Part shown: in pieces, positions 33,880 to 44,042 of the stretch
Numbering within the stretch: position 1 is the first letter of the stretch
How the letters are laid out: each line of letters opens with the position of its first letter
Assembly (NCBI GenBank): GCA_048359195.1
Contig: DBGCRA010000196.1
Location: 1-64,000 of the forward strand
Direction: 5' to 3'
DNA length: 64,000 nt
Origin: Gallispira sp048359195
GTDB lineage: Bacteria; Bacillota; Clostridia; Lachnospirales; CAG-274
Notes under the pieces: model-generated
Databases searched by the model: none
Seen by the model: the letters and a program-made list of their open reading frames with translations, nothing else
Told to the model about the DNA's origin: nothing
Program-made: the position numbers and the translations under genes

Positions 33880-35364
33880 ATGGACGATAAGAATAAAAAC
33901 AATGAAATTGAAAATAAAAAAGAAGAAATAAATAATGAAATAAAAACAAATGAAAATAAGACTGAAAATACCAAAACTTCAGAAACATTAAAGGAAGAAA
34001 AGCCGGAGTTAAAGGTGGTTGACGGAAAAAAGAAGCCAAGAAAAAAAGTAAAGCCGCCTAAAAAAGCATCAAATATAAAAAAACTTAAAGCCATAAAGCC
34101 TACAAAGAAAAATATGAAAAAGTTTGTAAAGACAAACAAAACATCATTAATAGCGGTAGGTGCCATAGCTCTCCTTCTTATAATTGCCTTTTTATTTAAT
34201 TCCAACAATGTAATTAAAATCGGCGAAAAGCAGGTAATGTTTTCAAAGGAATACAATATGAGCTCAAAGGCGGATTTTTATGTAAGAGATGAAAACATTT
34301 TTTATGTATCAAAAGATGGTATGCTTTTTCTTGATAAAAAGGGTGAAACCTTATGGTCTGATACATTTACAATGTCTGCTCCTTATATGTTAAGTGACGG
34401 CGACTATGTTGCTGTTGCCGACAGCAACAGTAAAATAGTCAATGTATATGATAAAACAGGCAGACTTTATCAGATTTCTGCGGCAGGACCTATAACCACT
34501 TTTGCCATTAATCCTTTAGGCTGCTGTGCCGTTGTGTGTAAGGTTAATGATGATTACAGAGTTGATGTTTACTCAAACACAGGTGAAACAATGTTTGAAT
34601 GTGCCAGAGCATCAAAGGACGGTATTCCATTAGGCATTGATGTATCTGATGACGGTACTATTGTATCTCTTTCTCTTGTGGATTATAATAACATTAAGAT
34701 TAAGTCAAGTGTACTTTTCTATTATACAGTAAAGGCTGATGCTCAGTCTACCGAATCCAGTGACGGTCTAATAAGTGCTATTGAAATTCCTGAAGCTATT
34801 GCGGCTGTTGTAAAATTTGTTCCTGATAATCAGTGTATAGTTGCAAGCGATGTATCGGTGATGAACATAAACTGTTCAGGCAGCAGCTTTGAAAAGAAAT
34901 GGGAAAAAACATTTGATAACTATGTAACTGCCTTTGACATAGTAAACGGAAAAGAGATTGCTATTGCTTACGGTGAGGCTATAGAACTTACAAGCGAAAG
35001 TGCAGTAGCCAATGAAAATACTGTTTATTGGTATAATTTATCAGGTAAGGAAATAGGCTCTGCAAAGGCTGAGGATAGAATAAGTGATATTTTTTCATCT
35101 GAAAAGGGAACAATAATTGCTGTTGATAAGGATTATACGGCATATACTTCAAAAGGAAGAGAATTGTGGAAATATTCTGCTATACAGAATGTAAAATCAA
35201 TGCAGTTTTATAACTCACAGGATAAGGTTATAATTGTTACACCTACAAAAATGCAGCTTGTAGATGTTAAAAAGGGTGTGACGATGCAGGAGGAGGAAAC
35301 AGAGGCTGAAACTGAAAGTTCAGTTTCTGAAAATGAGACTCATACTACCACAAATGCACAATAG
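33880..35364 (+). CDS. DUF5711-like single-pass membrane protein
   Basis: A 494-residue protein. Residues 1-86 are very rich in Lys, Glu and Asn and predicted cytoplasmic; a single span lies at about 88-107 (TSLIAVGAIALLLIIAFLFN); the rest is outside, with repeating beta strands like a propeller (VYDKTGRLYQI, VDVYSNTGETMFEC). The C-terminus is rich in Glu and Thr. It resembles the DUF5711 family of Clostridia, whose role is unknown. ATG 33880 follows GGAGG by five bases; an upstream TTG is less likely. cvpA follows eight bases on. Confidence 0.75.
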   Translation: MDDKNKNNEIENKKEEINNEIKTNENKTENTKTSETLKEEKPELKVVDGKKKPRKKVKPPKKASNIKKLKAIKPTKKNMKKFVKTNKTSLIAVGAIALLLIIAFLFNSNNVIKIGEKQVMFSKEYNMSSKADFYVRDENIFYVSKDGMLFLDKKGETLWSDTFTMSAPYMLSDGDYVAVADSNSKIVNVYDKTGRLYQISAAGPITTFAINPLGCCAVVCKVNDDYRVDVYSNTGETMFECARASKDGIPLGIDVSDDGTIVSLSLVDYNNIKIKSSVLFYYTVKADAQSTESSDGLISAIEIPEAIAAVVKFVPDNQCIVASDVSVMNINCSGSSFEKKWEKTFDNYVTAFDIVNGKEIAIAYGEAIELTSESAVANENTVYWYNLSGKEIGSAKAEDRISDIFSSEKGTIIAVDKDYTAYTSKGRELWKYSAIQNVKSMQFYNSQDKVIIVTPTKMQLVDVKKGVTMQEEETEAETESSVSENETHTTTNAQ

Positions 35365-35372
35365 GAGGTTAT

Positions 35373-36074
35373 ATGATTAATTATACTGTTGATATTATTA
35401 TATTGGTTATACTTTTACTTTTTATATTTATATTTGGCTCAAAGGGTCTTGTTGCAAGTGTATTAAAGTCCTTTTCATGGCTGATATCCATACTTGTGAC
35501 ATATTTTCTTTATCCTGTTGTGAGTGGAATTTTAAGACGGACCTTTGTCTTTAATATGCTTAAAAATTCCGTATACGGAGTAATGGGGCTTGAAACTATG
35601 GAGGCATCGGTGGGTGCAGGTCAGATTAACGCTATAGAAAGTCTTACATTGCCTCAAGGGCTTAAAAATATGCTTGTGGACAATAATAATTCCGTTATTT
35701 ATGAGCTTTTGGGAGCAAACAGCCTTCAGGAATATATTGCGGGCTATATTGCAAATATTATATTAAATATTGTGACGGGTATTCTTGTATTCTTTATTAT
35801 AGTGGTTATTATTAAAATTGCTACAGGGACTTTGCAGCTTGCCGTAAAGCTGCCTGTTATAAAGCAGATAAATGGTATTGGCGGCGGTCTTTTAGGTCTT
35901 TTTTGGGGTGTTATGGCTGTGTGGATGGTTATGGCTTTGTCTACGGTTTTTATAACTGCGCCTTTTTTTGCTGATATGGTTACCGCTATTGACAGTTCTG
36001 TTATAGGAAAAATTTTGTATGATAATAATGTGATTATGAATGTGCTGTTGGCCAAGTTGTTTGGCTGGGGGTAG
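35373..36074 (+). CDS. cvpA: CvpA-family membrane protein
   Basis: A 233-residue protein with four hydrophobic spans (about 5-25, 30-50, 118-150 and 170-195), the pattern of CvpA/colicin V production proteins. GSKGLVASVLKSFSW near the first span and the final IGGGLLGLFWGVMAVWMV span are typical. Function in Firmicutes is unclear; some members affect envelope stress. It is co-transcribed with the DUF5711-like gene. Confidence 0.8.
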   Translation: MINYTVDIIILVILLLFIFIFGSKGLVASVLKSFSWLISILVTYFLYPVVSGILRRTFVFNMLKNSVYGVMGLETMEASVGAGQINAIESLTLPQGLKNMLVDNNNSVIYELLGANSLQEYIAGYIANIILNIVTGILVFFIIVVIIKIATGTLQLAVKLPVIKQINGIGGGLLGLFWGVMAVWMVMALSTVFITAPFFADMVTAIDSSVIGKILYDNNVIMNVLLAKLFGWG

Positions 36075-36075
36075 T

Positions 36076-36120
36076 AAAATTAATGTTTATTTCACCAAAT
36101 GTGAAATAAACATTAATTTT
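36076..36120. repeat. Palindromic element, short form (copy 4)
   Basis: A perfect 20-bp stem (AAAATTAATGTTTATTTCAC) with loop CAAAT starts two bases past the cvpA stop codon. It is immediately followed by a separate terminator. Confidence 0.85.
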
Positions 36121-36148
36121 AAGAAGAGTCGCCCTCTTCTATTTTTTT
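36121..36148 (+). terminator. Terminator after cvpA
   Basis: AGAAGAG pairs with CTCTTCT around a 5-base loop, then a run of eight or more Ts. Confidence 0.85.
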
Positions 36149-36192
36149 TATAAAAAATATGAATAAAAACAAAAAAAGCCGCTTAAAACCTA

Positions 36193-36221
36193 TTGACAAA
36201 GCGGAAAAATGATGTTACAAT
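36193..36221 (+). promoter_or_regulatory. Promoter of rpoB-rpoC and leader
   Basis: TTGACA at 36193-36198, a 17-base spacer and TACAAT at 36216-36221. The predicted start near 36228 leaves a leader of about 170 bases with one hairpin (TCCTCT/AGAGGA at 36285-36300) and no open frame. No L10 leader is expected because rplJ and rplL are absent. Confidence 0.75.
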
Positions 36222-36397
36222 AATATACTGTATCTTTAAGAAAAGACACCTTTTAACATATAGAAATTATAACACGAACAGCAGTCCTCTGTCAAGAGGA
36301 AAATGTAAATAAAGTGTAAATAATTTGCTTAAATATGAAAAAAGTGTGAACAGATTTATTGATTATTTTAAAATATAAAGAAGGAGTGAAAGTGCCA

Positions 36398-39300
36398 ATG
36401 GAAAAGAACAGATTACGCCCTGTGCAGTATGGTGACACTATGCGTATGAGTTATGCAAGAGTTGATGAAGTATTGGAAATGCCTAATCTGCTTGCATTAC
36501 AGAAGGACAGCTATCAGTGGTTCCTTGACGAGGGCATGGCAGAAGTGCTTGATGATATTTCGCCAATCAGTGATTACAATGGTAATTACATCTTAGAATT
36601 TGTTGACTTTAAGCTTGACAACGAAACTAAGTATTCTATTGCAGAATGTAAGGACAGAGATGCTACCTATGCTACACCTTTAAGAGTAAAGGTAAGACTT
36701 CGTACTAAGGGAGATGTGGCTGAAGTTAAGGAGCAGGAAATTTATATGGGTGAATTTCCTCTTATGACTGGAACGGGTACATTTGTAATTAATGGTGCAG
36801 AGAGAGTAATCGTTTCCCAGTTGGTACGTTCACCCGGTATATATTATGATATAGCAAAGGATAAGGACGGTAAGAACCTCCTTACTTCTACTGTTATTCC
36901 TAACAGAGGTGCATGGCTTGAATATGAAACAGACAGTAATGATGTATTCTCTGTAAGAGTGGACAGAAACAGAAAGGTGCCTGTTACTACACTTATAAGA
37001 GCATTAGGTATTGGCACTGATCAGGATATTATTGATCTTTTTGGCGAGGAACCGAAGATTCTTGCAACTATTGAAAAGGATGCTACCAAGACTCATGAAG
37101 AAGGTCTTATTGAAATTTATAAAAAACTTCGTCCCGGAGAGCCGCCTACAGTTGAGTCAGCCCAGACTATTCTTCACAATATGTTCTATGACTACAAGAG
37201 ATATGACCTTGCTCATGTGGGAAGATATAAGTTTAACAAGAAGCTTGCTTTTGCTAACAGAGTTACAGGCTATAAGCTTACTGAAGATGCTGTTGATCCT
37301 ATGACAGGTGAAGTTTTATGTGAAGCAGGTACTGTTTTAACAGAGGAAATGTGTAATAAGCTTCAGGACAGCGGCATTCCTGCTATTTATGTTGATGTAA
37401 ATGGCAGAGGTGTTAAGATTTTATCCAATATGGCTGTTAAGATTGATGACTTTATTGCAGGTCTTGGTCTTACGGGCAAAGATTTAAAAATTAAGGAAAG
37501 AGTTTATCTTCCTGTTCTTATGGATTTATTAGAGGCTAATGATGATGCAGAAAGCTTTAAGGCTGCTGTAAAGGCTAATATGTTTGAGCTTGTTACAAAG
37601 CATATTACACTTGAAGATATTATGGCTTCAATTAATTATTGTATACATCTTGATTATGGCATTGGTAATAAGGATGATATTGACCACCTTGGCAACAGAA
37701 GAATCAGGGCAGTAGGTGAGCTTTTACAGAACCAGTTTAGAATCGGTTTTTCAAGAATGGAAAGAACTGTAAGAGAAAGAATGACAACTCAGGATACAGA
37801 CAGTGTTACACCACAGGCGCTTATTAACATTAAGCCTGTTACTGCCGCTATTAAGGAATTCTTTGGCAGTTCTCAGTTATCACAGTTTATGGATCAGAAT
37901 AACCCTCTTGGTGAGCTTACTCACAAGAGAAGATTATCTGCACTAGGTCCGGGCGGTCTTTCAAGAGAAAGAGCAGGCTTTGAGGTTAGAGATGTTCACA
38001 ATTCTCACTACGGAAGAATGTGTCCTATTGAAACTCCTGAAGGTCCTAACATTGGTCTTATTAACTCTCTTGCAACATTTGCAAAGATTAATGAATATGG
38101 ATTTATTGAGGCTCCTTACAGAGTTATTGACAAATCAAGCGGCGAGTCCGTTGTAACGGACAACATTATTTATATTGCTGCCGATGAGGAAGAAAAGTAT
38201 GTTATTGCACAGGCTAATGAGCCTCTTGATGAAAACAAGCATTTTACTAATGAAAAGGTTACCTGTCGTTTGAGAGAGGATAACATTCAGGTAACTCCTG
38301 ACAGAGTTGATTTAATGGACGTATCTCCAAGACAGCTTGTTTCAATAGCTACAGCTCTTATTCCTTTTTTACAGAACGATGACGTTACCAGAGCCTTAAT
38401 GGGCTCCAACATGCAGCGTCAGGCTGTGCCTCTTTTAACAACAGACTCACCTATTGTTGGTACAGGTATGGAATATAAGACTGCTAAGGACTCAGGTGTT
38501 TGTGTTATTGCTAAAAATGACGGTATTGTAACATTTGTTGATGCCTCAAGAATTGTTGTTAAGACAGATGCAGGCGATACTGACAGATATGACCTTATTA
38601 AGTTTAAGAGATCAAACCAGTCTAACTGTATGAATCAGATTCCTATTGTGGATAAGGGACAGAGAGTTTATGCAGGTGATGTTATTGCAGACGGTCCTTC
38701 TACCAAGGATGGCGAGCTTGCTCTTGGTAAGAACCCTCTTATCGGTTTTATGACTTGGGAAGGTTATAATTACGAGGATGCCGTTCTTCTTAGTGAAAGA
38801 CTTGTTATGGATGATGTTTATACTTCTATCCATATTGAAGAATATGAAACAGAGGCAAGAAATACTAAGCTTGGTGATGAGGAAATCACAAGAGATATTC
38901 CTAATATGAGTGCTGAATCATTAAAAGATTTGGATGAGTTTGGTATTGTAAGAGTAGGTGCTGAGGTTCAGCCTAACTCTATACTTGTAGGTAAGGTTAC
39001 TCCTAAGGGTGAAACTGAGCTTACTGCCGAGGAAAGACTTTTAAGAGCAATCTTCGGTGAAAAGGCAAGAGAAGTAAGAGATACTTCTTTAACAGTACCT
39101 CATGGTACAAGCGGTATTGTTGTTGATGTTAAGGTATTCTCAAGAGAAGATAACGATGAGCTTCCACCGGGAGTAAATAAGACTGTAAGAGTTTATATTG
39201 CACAGAAGAGAAAAATTTCCGTTGGTGATAAGATGGCAGGTCGTCACGGTAACAAGGGTGTAGTTTCAAGAGTACTTCCTGTTGAGGATATGCCATATCT

Positions 39301-40288
39301 TCCAAACGGCAGACCTCTTGACATAGTTCTTAACCCATTGGGTGTTCCTTCACGAATGAACATTGGTCAGGTGCTTGAAATTCATTTGGGTCTTGCAAGT
39401 AATGTACTTGGTTGGAAGGTTGCAACACCGGTATTTGACGGTGCTAATGAAAACGATATTATGAATACCCTTGAAATGGCTAATGATTATGTAAACACTT
39501 CTTGGGAAGAATTTAGTGACAAGTGGAAGGATACATTAAGAGATGATGTATTCAGTTATCTTGATGAAAACAAGGCACACAGAGTTGAATGGGCAGGCGT
39601 ACCTATTGACAGAACCGGTAAGGTAAGATTAAGAGACGGCAGAACCGGCGAGGAATTTGATAATCCTACTACCATTGGTTTTATGCACTACTTAAAACTC
39701 CATCACCTTGTAGACGATAAGATTCATGCTCGTTCAACAGGTCCGTACTCACTTGTAACTCAGCAGCCTTTAGGCGGTAAAGCACAGTTTGGCGGTCAGA
39801 GATTTGGTGAGATGGAAGTTTGGGCACTTGAGGCTTATGGTGCATCTTACACATTACAGGAAATTCTTACAGTTAAGTCTGATGATATTGTAGGTAGAGT
39901 AAGTACTTACGAGGCTATTGTTAAGGGTGAAAATATTCCTGAGCCTGGTATCCCTGAATCATTTAAGGTTCTTCTTAAAGAATTACAGGCACTTGCTCTT
40001 GATATTGAAGTATTTAATGAGGGCGAACGCGTTGAAATTGATGAGTTTGCTGAGGACAGAGAACTTTCTGTTGATGTTGATATGGAGAAAAATGAACCTG
40101 ATGAGGACATCAATGTTGAAGATAAGCTTGATGACCTTTTAGGTGACCTTTCCATTGACGATGTTGATATTGATGATATTGATGACGATGATTTTGTTAT
40201 AGATGAGGATGAAGAGAGTGATGATGATTTGCTTGACGAATTTTCTGATCTTGAAAGTCTTTTAATAAATAATAAGGAGGGAGAATAA
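36398..40288 (+). CDS. rpoB: DNA-directed RNA polymerase subunit beta
   Basis: A 1296-residue catalytic subunit. The rifampicin region reads GSSQLSQFMDQNNPLGELTH, KRRLSALGPGG with the residues matching E. coli Asp516, His526 and Ser531 intact, so a sensitive genotype is expected. The C-terminal part GGKAQFGGQRFGEMEVWALE is standard, and an acidic tail (about 1240-1290, Asp/Glu repeats) follows. ATG 36398 follows AAGGAGTG; a longer in-frame reading has none. rpoC begins two bases after the stop. Confidence 0.98.
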   Translation: MEKNRLRPVQYGDTMRMSYARVDEVLEMPNLLALQKDSYQWFLDEGMAEVLDDISPISDYNGNYILEFVDFKLDNETKYSIAECKDRDATYATPLRVKVRLRTKGDVAEVKEQEIYMGEFPLMTGTGTFVINGAERVIVSQLVRSPGIYYDIAKDKDGKNLLTSTVIPNRGAWLEYETDSNDVFSVRVDRNRKVPVTTLIRALGIGTDQDIIDLFGEEPKILATIEKDATKTHEEGLIEIYKKLRPGEPPTVESAQTILHNMFYDYKRYDLAHVGRYKFNKKLAFANRVTGYKLTEDAVDPMTGEVLCEAGTVLTEEMCNKLQDSGIPAIYVDVNGRGVKILSNMAVKIDDFIAGLGLTGKDLKIKERVYLPVLMDLLEANDDAESFKAAVKANMFELVTKHITLEDIMASINYCIHLDYGIGNKDDIDHLGNRRIRAVGELLQNQFRIGFSRMERTVRERMTTQDTDSVTPQALINIKPVTAAIKEFFGSSQLSQFMDQNNPLGELTHKRRLSALGPGGLSRERAGFEVRDVHNSHYGRMCPIETPEGPNIGLINSLATFAKINEYGFIEAPYRVIDKSSGESVVTDNIIYIAADEEEKYVIAQANEPLDENKHFTNEKVTCRLREDNIQVTPDRVDLMDVSPRQLVSIATALIPFLQNDDVTRALMGSNMQRQAVPLLTTDSPIVGTGMEYKTAKDSGVCVIAKNDGIVTFVDASRIVVKTDAGDTDRYDLIKFKRSNQSNCMNQIPIVDKGQRVYAGDVIADGPSTKDGELALGKNPLIGFMTWEGYNYEDAVLLSERLVMDDVYTSIHIEEYETEARNTKLGDEEITRDIPNMSAESLKDLDEFGIVRVGAEVQPNSILVGKVTPKGETELTAEERLLRAIFGEKAREVRDTSLTVPHGTSGIVVDVKVFSREDNDELPPGVNKTVRVYIAQKRKISVGDKMAGRHGNKGVVSRVLPVEDMPYLPNGRPLDIVLNPLGVPSRMNIGQVLEIHLGLASNVLGWKVATPVFDGANENDIMNTLEMANDYVNTSWEEFSDKWKDTLRDDVFSYLDENKAHRVEWAGVPIDRTGKVRLRDGRTGEEFDNPTTIGFMHYLKLHHLVDDKIHARSTGPYSLVTQQPLGGKAQFGGQRFGEMEVWALEAYGASYTLQEILTVKSDDIVGRVSTYEAIVKGENIPEPGIPESFKVLLKELQALALDIEVFNEGERVEIDEFAEDRELSVDVDMEKNEPDEDINVEDKLDDLLGDLSIDDVDIDDIDDDDFVIDEDEESDDDLLDEFSDLESLLINNKEGE

Positions 40289-40290
40289 TA

Positions 40291-43200
40291 ATGAGTAATG
40301 ATACTGAAAAGCAGATGGTTTTTGACTCTATTAAAATAGGTCTTGCTTCTCCCGAAAAAATAAGAAAGTGGTCTTATGGCGAGGTAACTAAGCCTGAAAC
40401 TATTAACTACAGAACTTTAAAGCCTGAAAGAGACGGTCTTTATTGTGAAAGAATTTTCGGACCTACAAAGGACTGGGAATGTGCCTGTGGTAAGTACAAG
40501 AGAATCAGAAATAAGGGTATGGTTTGTGAACGCTGTGGTGTTGAAATTACCAAGAGCAAAGTTAGACGTGAAAGAATGGGTCATATTGAGCTTGCTGCTC
40601 CTGTTTCTCATATCTGGTACTTTAAGGGTATACCTTCAAAGATGGGTACTATCCTTGGCAAAAGCCCTAAGGAGCTTGAAAAGGTACTTTATTTTGCTAA
40701 CTATATTGTACTTGATTCAGGTGAAACTAACCTTGTTTACAAGGAAGTTATTACTGAACAGCAGTACAGAGAAACTATTGAACAGTACGGTCCGGGTTCA
40801 TGCAGAGTTGGTATGGGTGCAGAGGCTATAAAGGAGCTTCTTGAGGCTATTGATCTTGATAAGGAATCAGCAGATTTACAGGCAGAGCTTGTAGATGCAT
40901 CAGGTCAGAAAAAGGCTAAGATTATTAAGAAGCTTGAGGTTATTGAATCTTTCAGATTAAGTGGTAACAGACCTGAATGGATGGTTCTTACCGTTCTTCC
41001 TGTTATACCTCCTGATTTAAGACCTATGGTTCAGCTTGACGGCGGCAGATTTGCCACATCTGATCTTAATGACCTTTACAGAAGAGTTATTAACAGAAAC
41101 AACAGATTAAAGAAATTGGTTGAGTACGGTACTCCTGATATTATTATCAGAAATGAAAAGAGAATGTTACAGGAGGCTGTTGACTCACTTATTGATAACG
41201 GCAGAAGAGGCAGACCTGTTACGGGTCCCGGAAACAGAGCATTAAAGTCTCTTTCTGATTTATTAAAGGGTAAGCAGGGTAGATTCAGACAGAACTTACT
41301 TGGTAAGAGAGTTGACTATTCAGGCCGTTCGGTTATCGTAGTAGGACCTACTCTTAAGATTTATCAGTGTGGTTTGCCAAAAGAAATGGCTATTGAGCTT
41401 TTTAAGCCTTTTGTTATGAAGAAGCTTGTAAGTGACGAAATAGCTGCTAATATTAAGAGTGCCAAGAGAATGGTTGAGCAGCTTAAGCCTGAGGTTTGGG
41501 ACGTTCTTGAAAGTGTTATTAAGGAGCATCCTGTTATGCTTAACAGAGCACCTACTCTCCACAGACTTGGTATTCAGGCTTTTGAGCCTGTACTTGTTGA
41601 AGGTAGAGCTTTAAAGCTTCATCCACTTGTTTGTACAGCTTACAATGCCGACTTCGATGGTGACCAGATGGCGGTTCACGTTCCTTTAAGTGTTGAGGCA
41701 CAGGCAGAGTGCAGATTTCTTCTCCTCTCCCCTAACAATCTCTTAAAGCCGTCTGACGGTGAGCCTGTTGCAGTACCTTCACAGGATATGGTACTTGGTA
41801 TTTATTATCTTACACTTGCTAAGGACGGCGAGCCGGGAGAAGGTAAGATATTTATGGATGAAAATGAAGTCTTACTTGCTTATGATAACAAGGTTATAAG
41901 CCTTCATGCTAAGATTAAGGTAAGACGTTCGGTTGAAATAAACGGCGAGATTAAGTCAGGTCTTGTTGACACTACATGCGGTAGAATTATATTTAATGAA
42001 ATTATACCTCAGGACTTAGGCTTTGTTGACAGAACTAAGCCGGAAAATGAGTTAAAGTATGAAATTGATTTCTTAACAGGTAAGAAGGAATTAGGTAAAA
42101 TTATTAACAGATGTATACACAAGCATCCATCAACAGAAACTGCTGAAGTTCTTGATGATATTAAGAGCTTGGGCTACAAGTTCTCCACAAGAGCAGCACT
42201 TACCGTATCAGTATCTGATATGAAGATTCCTGATGCCAAGTATGAATTACTTGCTGAGGGTGATGAAGAAGTTAATAAGATTACCAAGATGTACAGACGT
42301 GGTCTTATGACAGACGAGGAAAGACATAACAAGGTTATTTCCGTTTGGGAAAAGATTGACGATAAGATTACTAAGGCACTTATTGATAACTTAGGTCAGT
42401 ACAATGATATTTATATGATGGCTCTCTCAGGTGCGAGAGGTTCTAACAGACAGATTAAGCAGTTAGCAGGTATGAGAGGCTTGATGGCATCTCCTAGCGG
42501 TGAAACTATTGAGTTACCTATCAAGGCTAACTTCCGTGAGGGTCTTACAGTTCAGGAATACTTCATTTCTGCTCATGGTGCACGTAAGGGTCTTACAGAT
42601 ACAGCTCTTAAGACAGCTGACTCAGGTTACCTTACAAGACGTCTTGTTGATGTTGCTCAGGATATTATTATCAGAGAATATGACTGTGCTGCTGACCTTG
42701 ACCGGATTCCATATATGGAAGTTGAGGCATTTATGGACGGTCAGGAAACTATTGAGGGTCTTTTAGACAGAATCAGAGGAAGATATTCAGCAGAGGATAT
42801 TTTAAATCCTGAAACTAATGAAGTTATTGTTCCTTGTGATACACTTATTACTCCTGATATGGCTGATGCTGTAATTGCAGCAGGTGTTACTAAGGTTAAA
42901 ATCAGAACTATATTAACCTGTAAGTGCCCTAACGGTGTTTGCTCTAAGTGCTACGGCTCTAATATGGCAAGCGGCAGACAGGTAAGAATTGGTGAGGCTG
43001 TGGGTATTATTGCCGCACAGTCTATTGGTGAGCCGGGTACACAGCTTACAATGAGAACATTCCACACAGGCGGTATTTCAGGTAACGACCTTACACAAGG
43101 TCTTCCAAGAGTTGAGGAACTTTTTGAAGCGAGAAATCCTAAGGGACGTTCCATAATTGCTGAATTTGGCGGTAAGGTTACTGTTAATGTAAATAAGGTA

Positions 43201-43962
43201 ACTAAGAAAGAGGATGTAACTGTAACTGCTCCTGACGGAACGGTTAAGGATTATTCAATTCCTTATGGTTCAAGAGTTTGTGTTCTTAACGGTGATGTAA
43301 TTGAAGCAGGCGACCAGATTACGGAAGGTTCTATTTATCCACAGGATATTTTAAGAATTAACGGTGTAAGAGGTGTTCAGGATTATATCCTTAAGGAAGT
43401 ACAGAGAGTTTATCGTTTGCAGGGTGTTGATATTAACGATAAGCATATTGAGGTTATTGTTAGACAAATGCTTAAGAGAGTAAGAGTTGAAACTGCCGGT
43501 GAGACCGGTCTTTTACCGGGTTCACAGGTTGACTGGCTTGCTTTTGAAACTGCCAATGCTAAGGCACAGGCAGAGGGCAAAGAGGAGGCAACAGGTTCAA
43601 GAACTCTTCTTGGTATTACCAAGGCATCTCTTGCTACTGACAGTTTCCTGTCTGCGGCATCTTTCCAGGAAACAACTAAGGTATTAACTGATGCTGCCGT
43701 AAAGGGTAAGGTTGATCCTCTTGTTGGTCTTAAGGAAAATGTTATTATCGGTAAGCTTATTCCTGCCGGTACAGGGATGAGCCTTTACAGAAAGGTTGAT
43801 TTAAAGCTTGATAAACCTGATTATGTAGAAGAAATAGAGGATAATATAAGTATTGCTGAAATAACTGAAACAGTTCAGGATGAAATAATTGAAACTGCTG
43901 AGGATATTAGCGATGATGTTATTGATGCGGCTGTTGAGAGTGCAGATATTACTGAAGAATAA
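40291..43962 (+). CDS. rpoC: DNA-directed RNA polymerase subunit beta'
   Basis: A 1223-residue subunit with the N-terminal zinc site (CACGKYKRIRNKGMVCERCG), the catalytic Mg-binding NADFDGDQMAVHVPLS, and the second zinc site CKCPNGVCSKCYG. C-terminal AQSIGEPGTQLTMRTFHTGG is typical. An AAGGAGGG ribosome site lies in the rpoB end. It forms a two-gene operon with rpoB. Confidence 0.98.
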   Translation: MSNDTEKQMVFDSIKIGLASPEKIRKWSYGEVTKPETINYRTLKPERDGLYCERIFGPTKDWECACGKYKRIRNKGMVCERCGVEITKSKVRRERMGHIELAAPVSHIWYFKGIPSKMGTILGKSPKELEKVLYFANYIVLDSGETNLVYKEVITEQQYRETIEQYGPGSCRVGMGAEAIKELLEAIDLDKESADLQAELVDASGQKKAKIIKKLEVIESFRLSGNRPEWMVLTVLPVIPPDLRPMVQLDGGRFATSDLNDLYRRVINRNNRLKKLVEYGTPDIIIRNEKRMLQEAVDSLIDNGRRGRPVTGPGNRALKSLSDLLKGKQGRFRQNLLGKRVDYSGRSVIVVGPTLKIYQCGLPKEMAIELFKPFVMKKLVSDEIAANIKSAKRMVEQLKPEVWDVLESVIKEHPVMLNRAPTLHRLGIQAFEPVLVEGRALKLHPLVCTAYNADFDGDQMAVHVPLSVEAQAECRFLLLSPNNLLKPSDGEPVAVPSQDMVLGIYYLTLAKDGEPGEGKIFMDENEVLLAYDNKVISLHAKIKVRRSVEINGEIKSGLVDTTCGRIIFNEIIPQDLGFVDRTKPENELKYEIDFLTGKKELGKIINRCIHKHPSTETAEVLDDIKSLGYKFSTRAALTVSVSDMKIPDAKYELLAEGDEEVNKITKMYRRGLMTDEERHNKVISVWEKIDDKITKALIDNLGQYNDIYMMALSGARGSNRQIKQLAGMRGLMASPSGETIELPIKANFREGLTVQEYFISAHGARKGLTDTALKTADSGYLTRRLVDVAQDIIIREYDCAADLDRIPYMEVEAFMDGQETIEGLLDRIRGRYSAEDILNPETNEVIVPCDTLITPDMADAVIAAGVTKVKIRTILTCKCPNGVCSKCYGSNMASGRQVRIGEAVGIIAAQSIGEPGTQLTMRTFHTGGISGNDLTQGLPRVEELFEARNPKGRSIIAEFGGKVTVNVNKVTKKEDVTVTAPDGTVKDYSIPYGSRVCVLNGDVIEAGDQITEGSIYPQDILRINGVRGVQDYILKEVQRVYRLQGVDINDKHIEVIVRQMLKRVRVETAGETGLLPGSQVDWLAFETANAKAQAEGKEEATGSRTLLGITKASLATDSFLSAASFQETTKVLTDAAVKGKVDPLVGLKENVIIGKLIPAGTGMSLYRKVDLKLDKPDYVEEIEDNISIAEITETVQDEIIETAEDISDDVIDAAVESADITEE

Positions 43963-43971
43963 TTTGTTTTT

Positions 43972-43998
43972 AAAGGGAGCTTTTTTGGCTCCCTTTTT
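43972..43998 (+). terminator. Terminator of rpoBC
   Basis: AAAGGGAGC pairs with GCTCCCTTT around a T-rich loop, ending in five Ts. Confidence 0.85.
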
Positions 43999-44004
43999 AA
44001 TTCA

Positions 44005-44033
44005 AAAGGCAGAGTCAATTTCGCTCTGCCTTT
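44005..44033 (-). terminator. Terminator of the hydrogenase operon
   Basis: AAAGGCAGAG pairs with CTCTGCCTTT around a 9-base loop, with four Ts on the minus-strand side. It lies just beyond the hydA-like stop. Confidence 0.8.
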
Positions 44034-44042
44034 AATTTATAT

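Noticed and set aside
33846..34256. Minus-strand 136-codon frame
   Set aside because: It mirrors the lysine-rich start of the DUF5711-like gene; such low-complexity antisense frames rich in Phe and Ser are artefacts.
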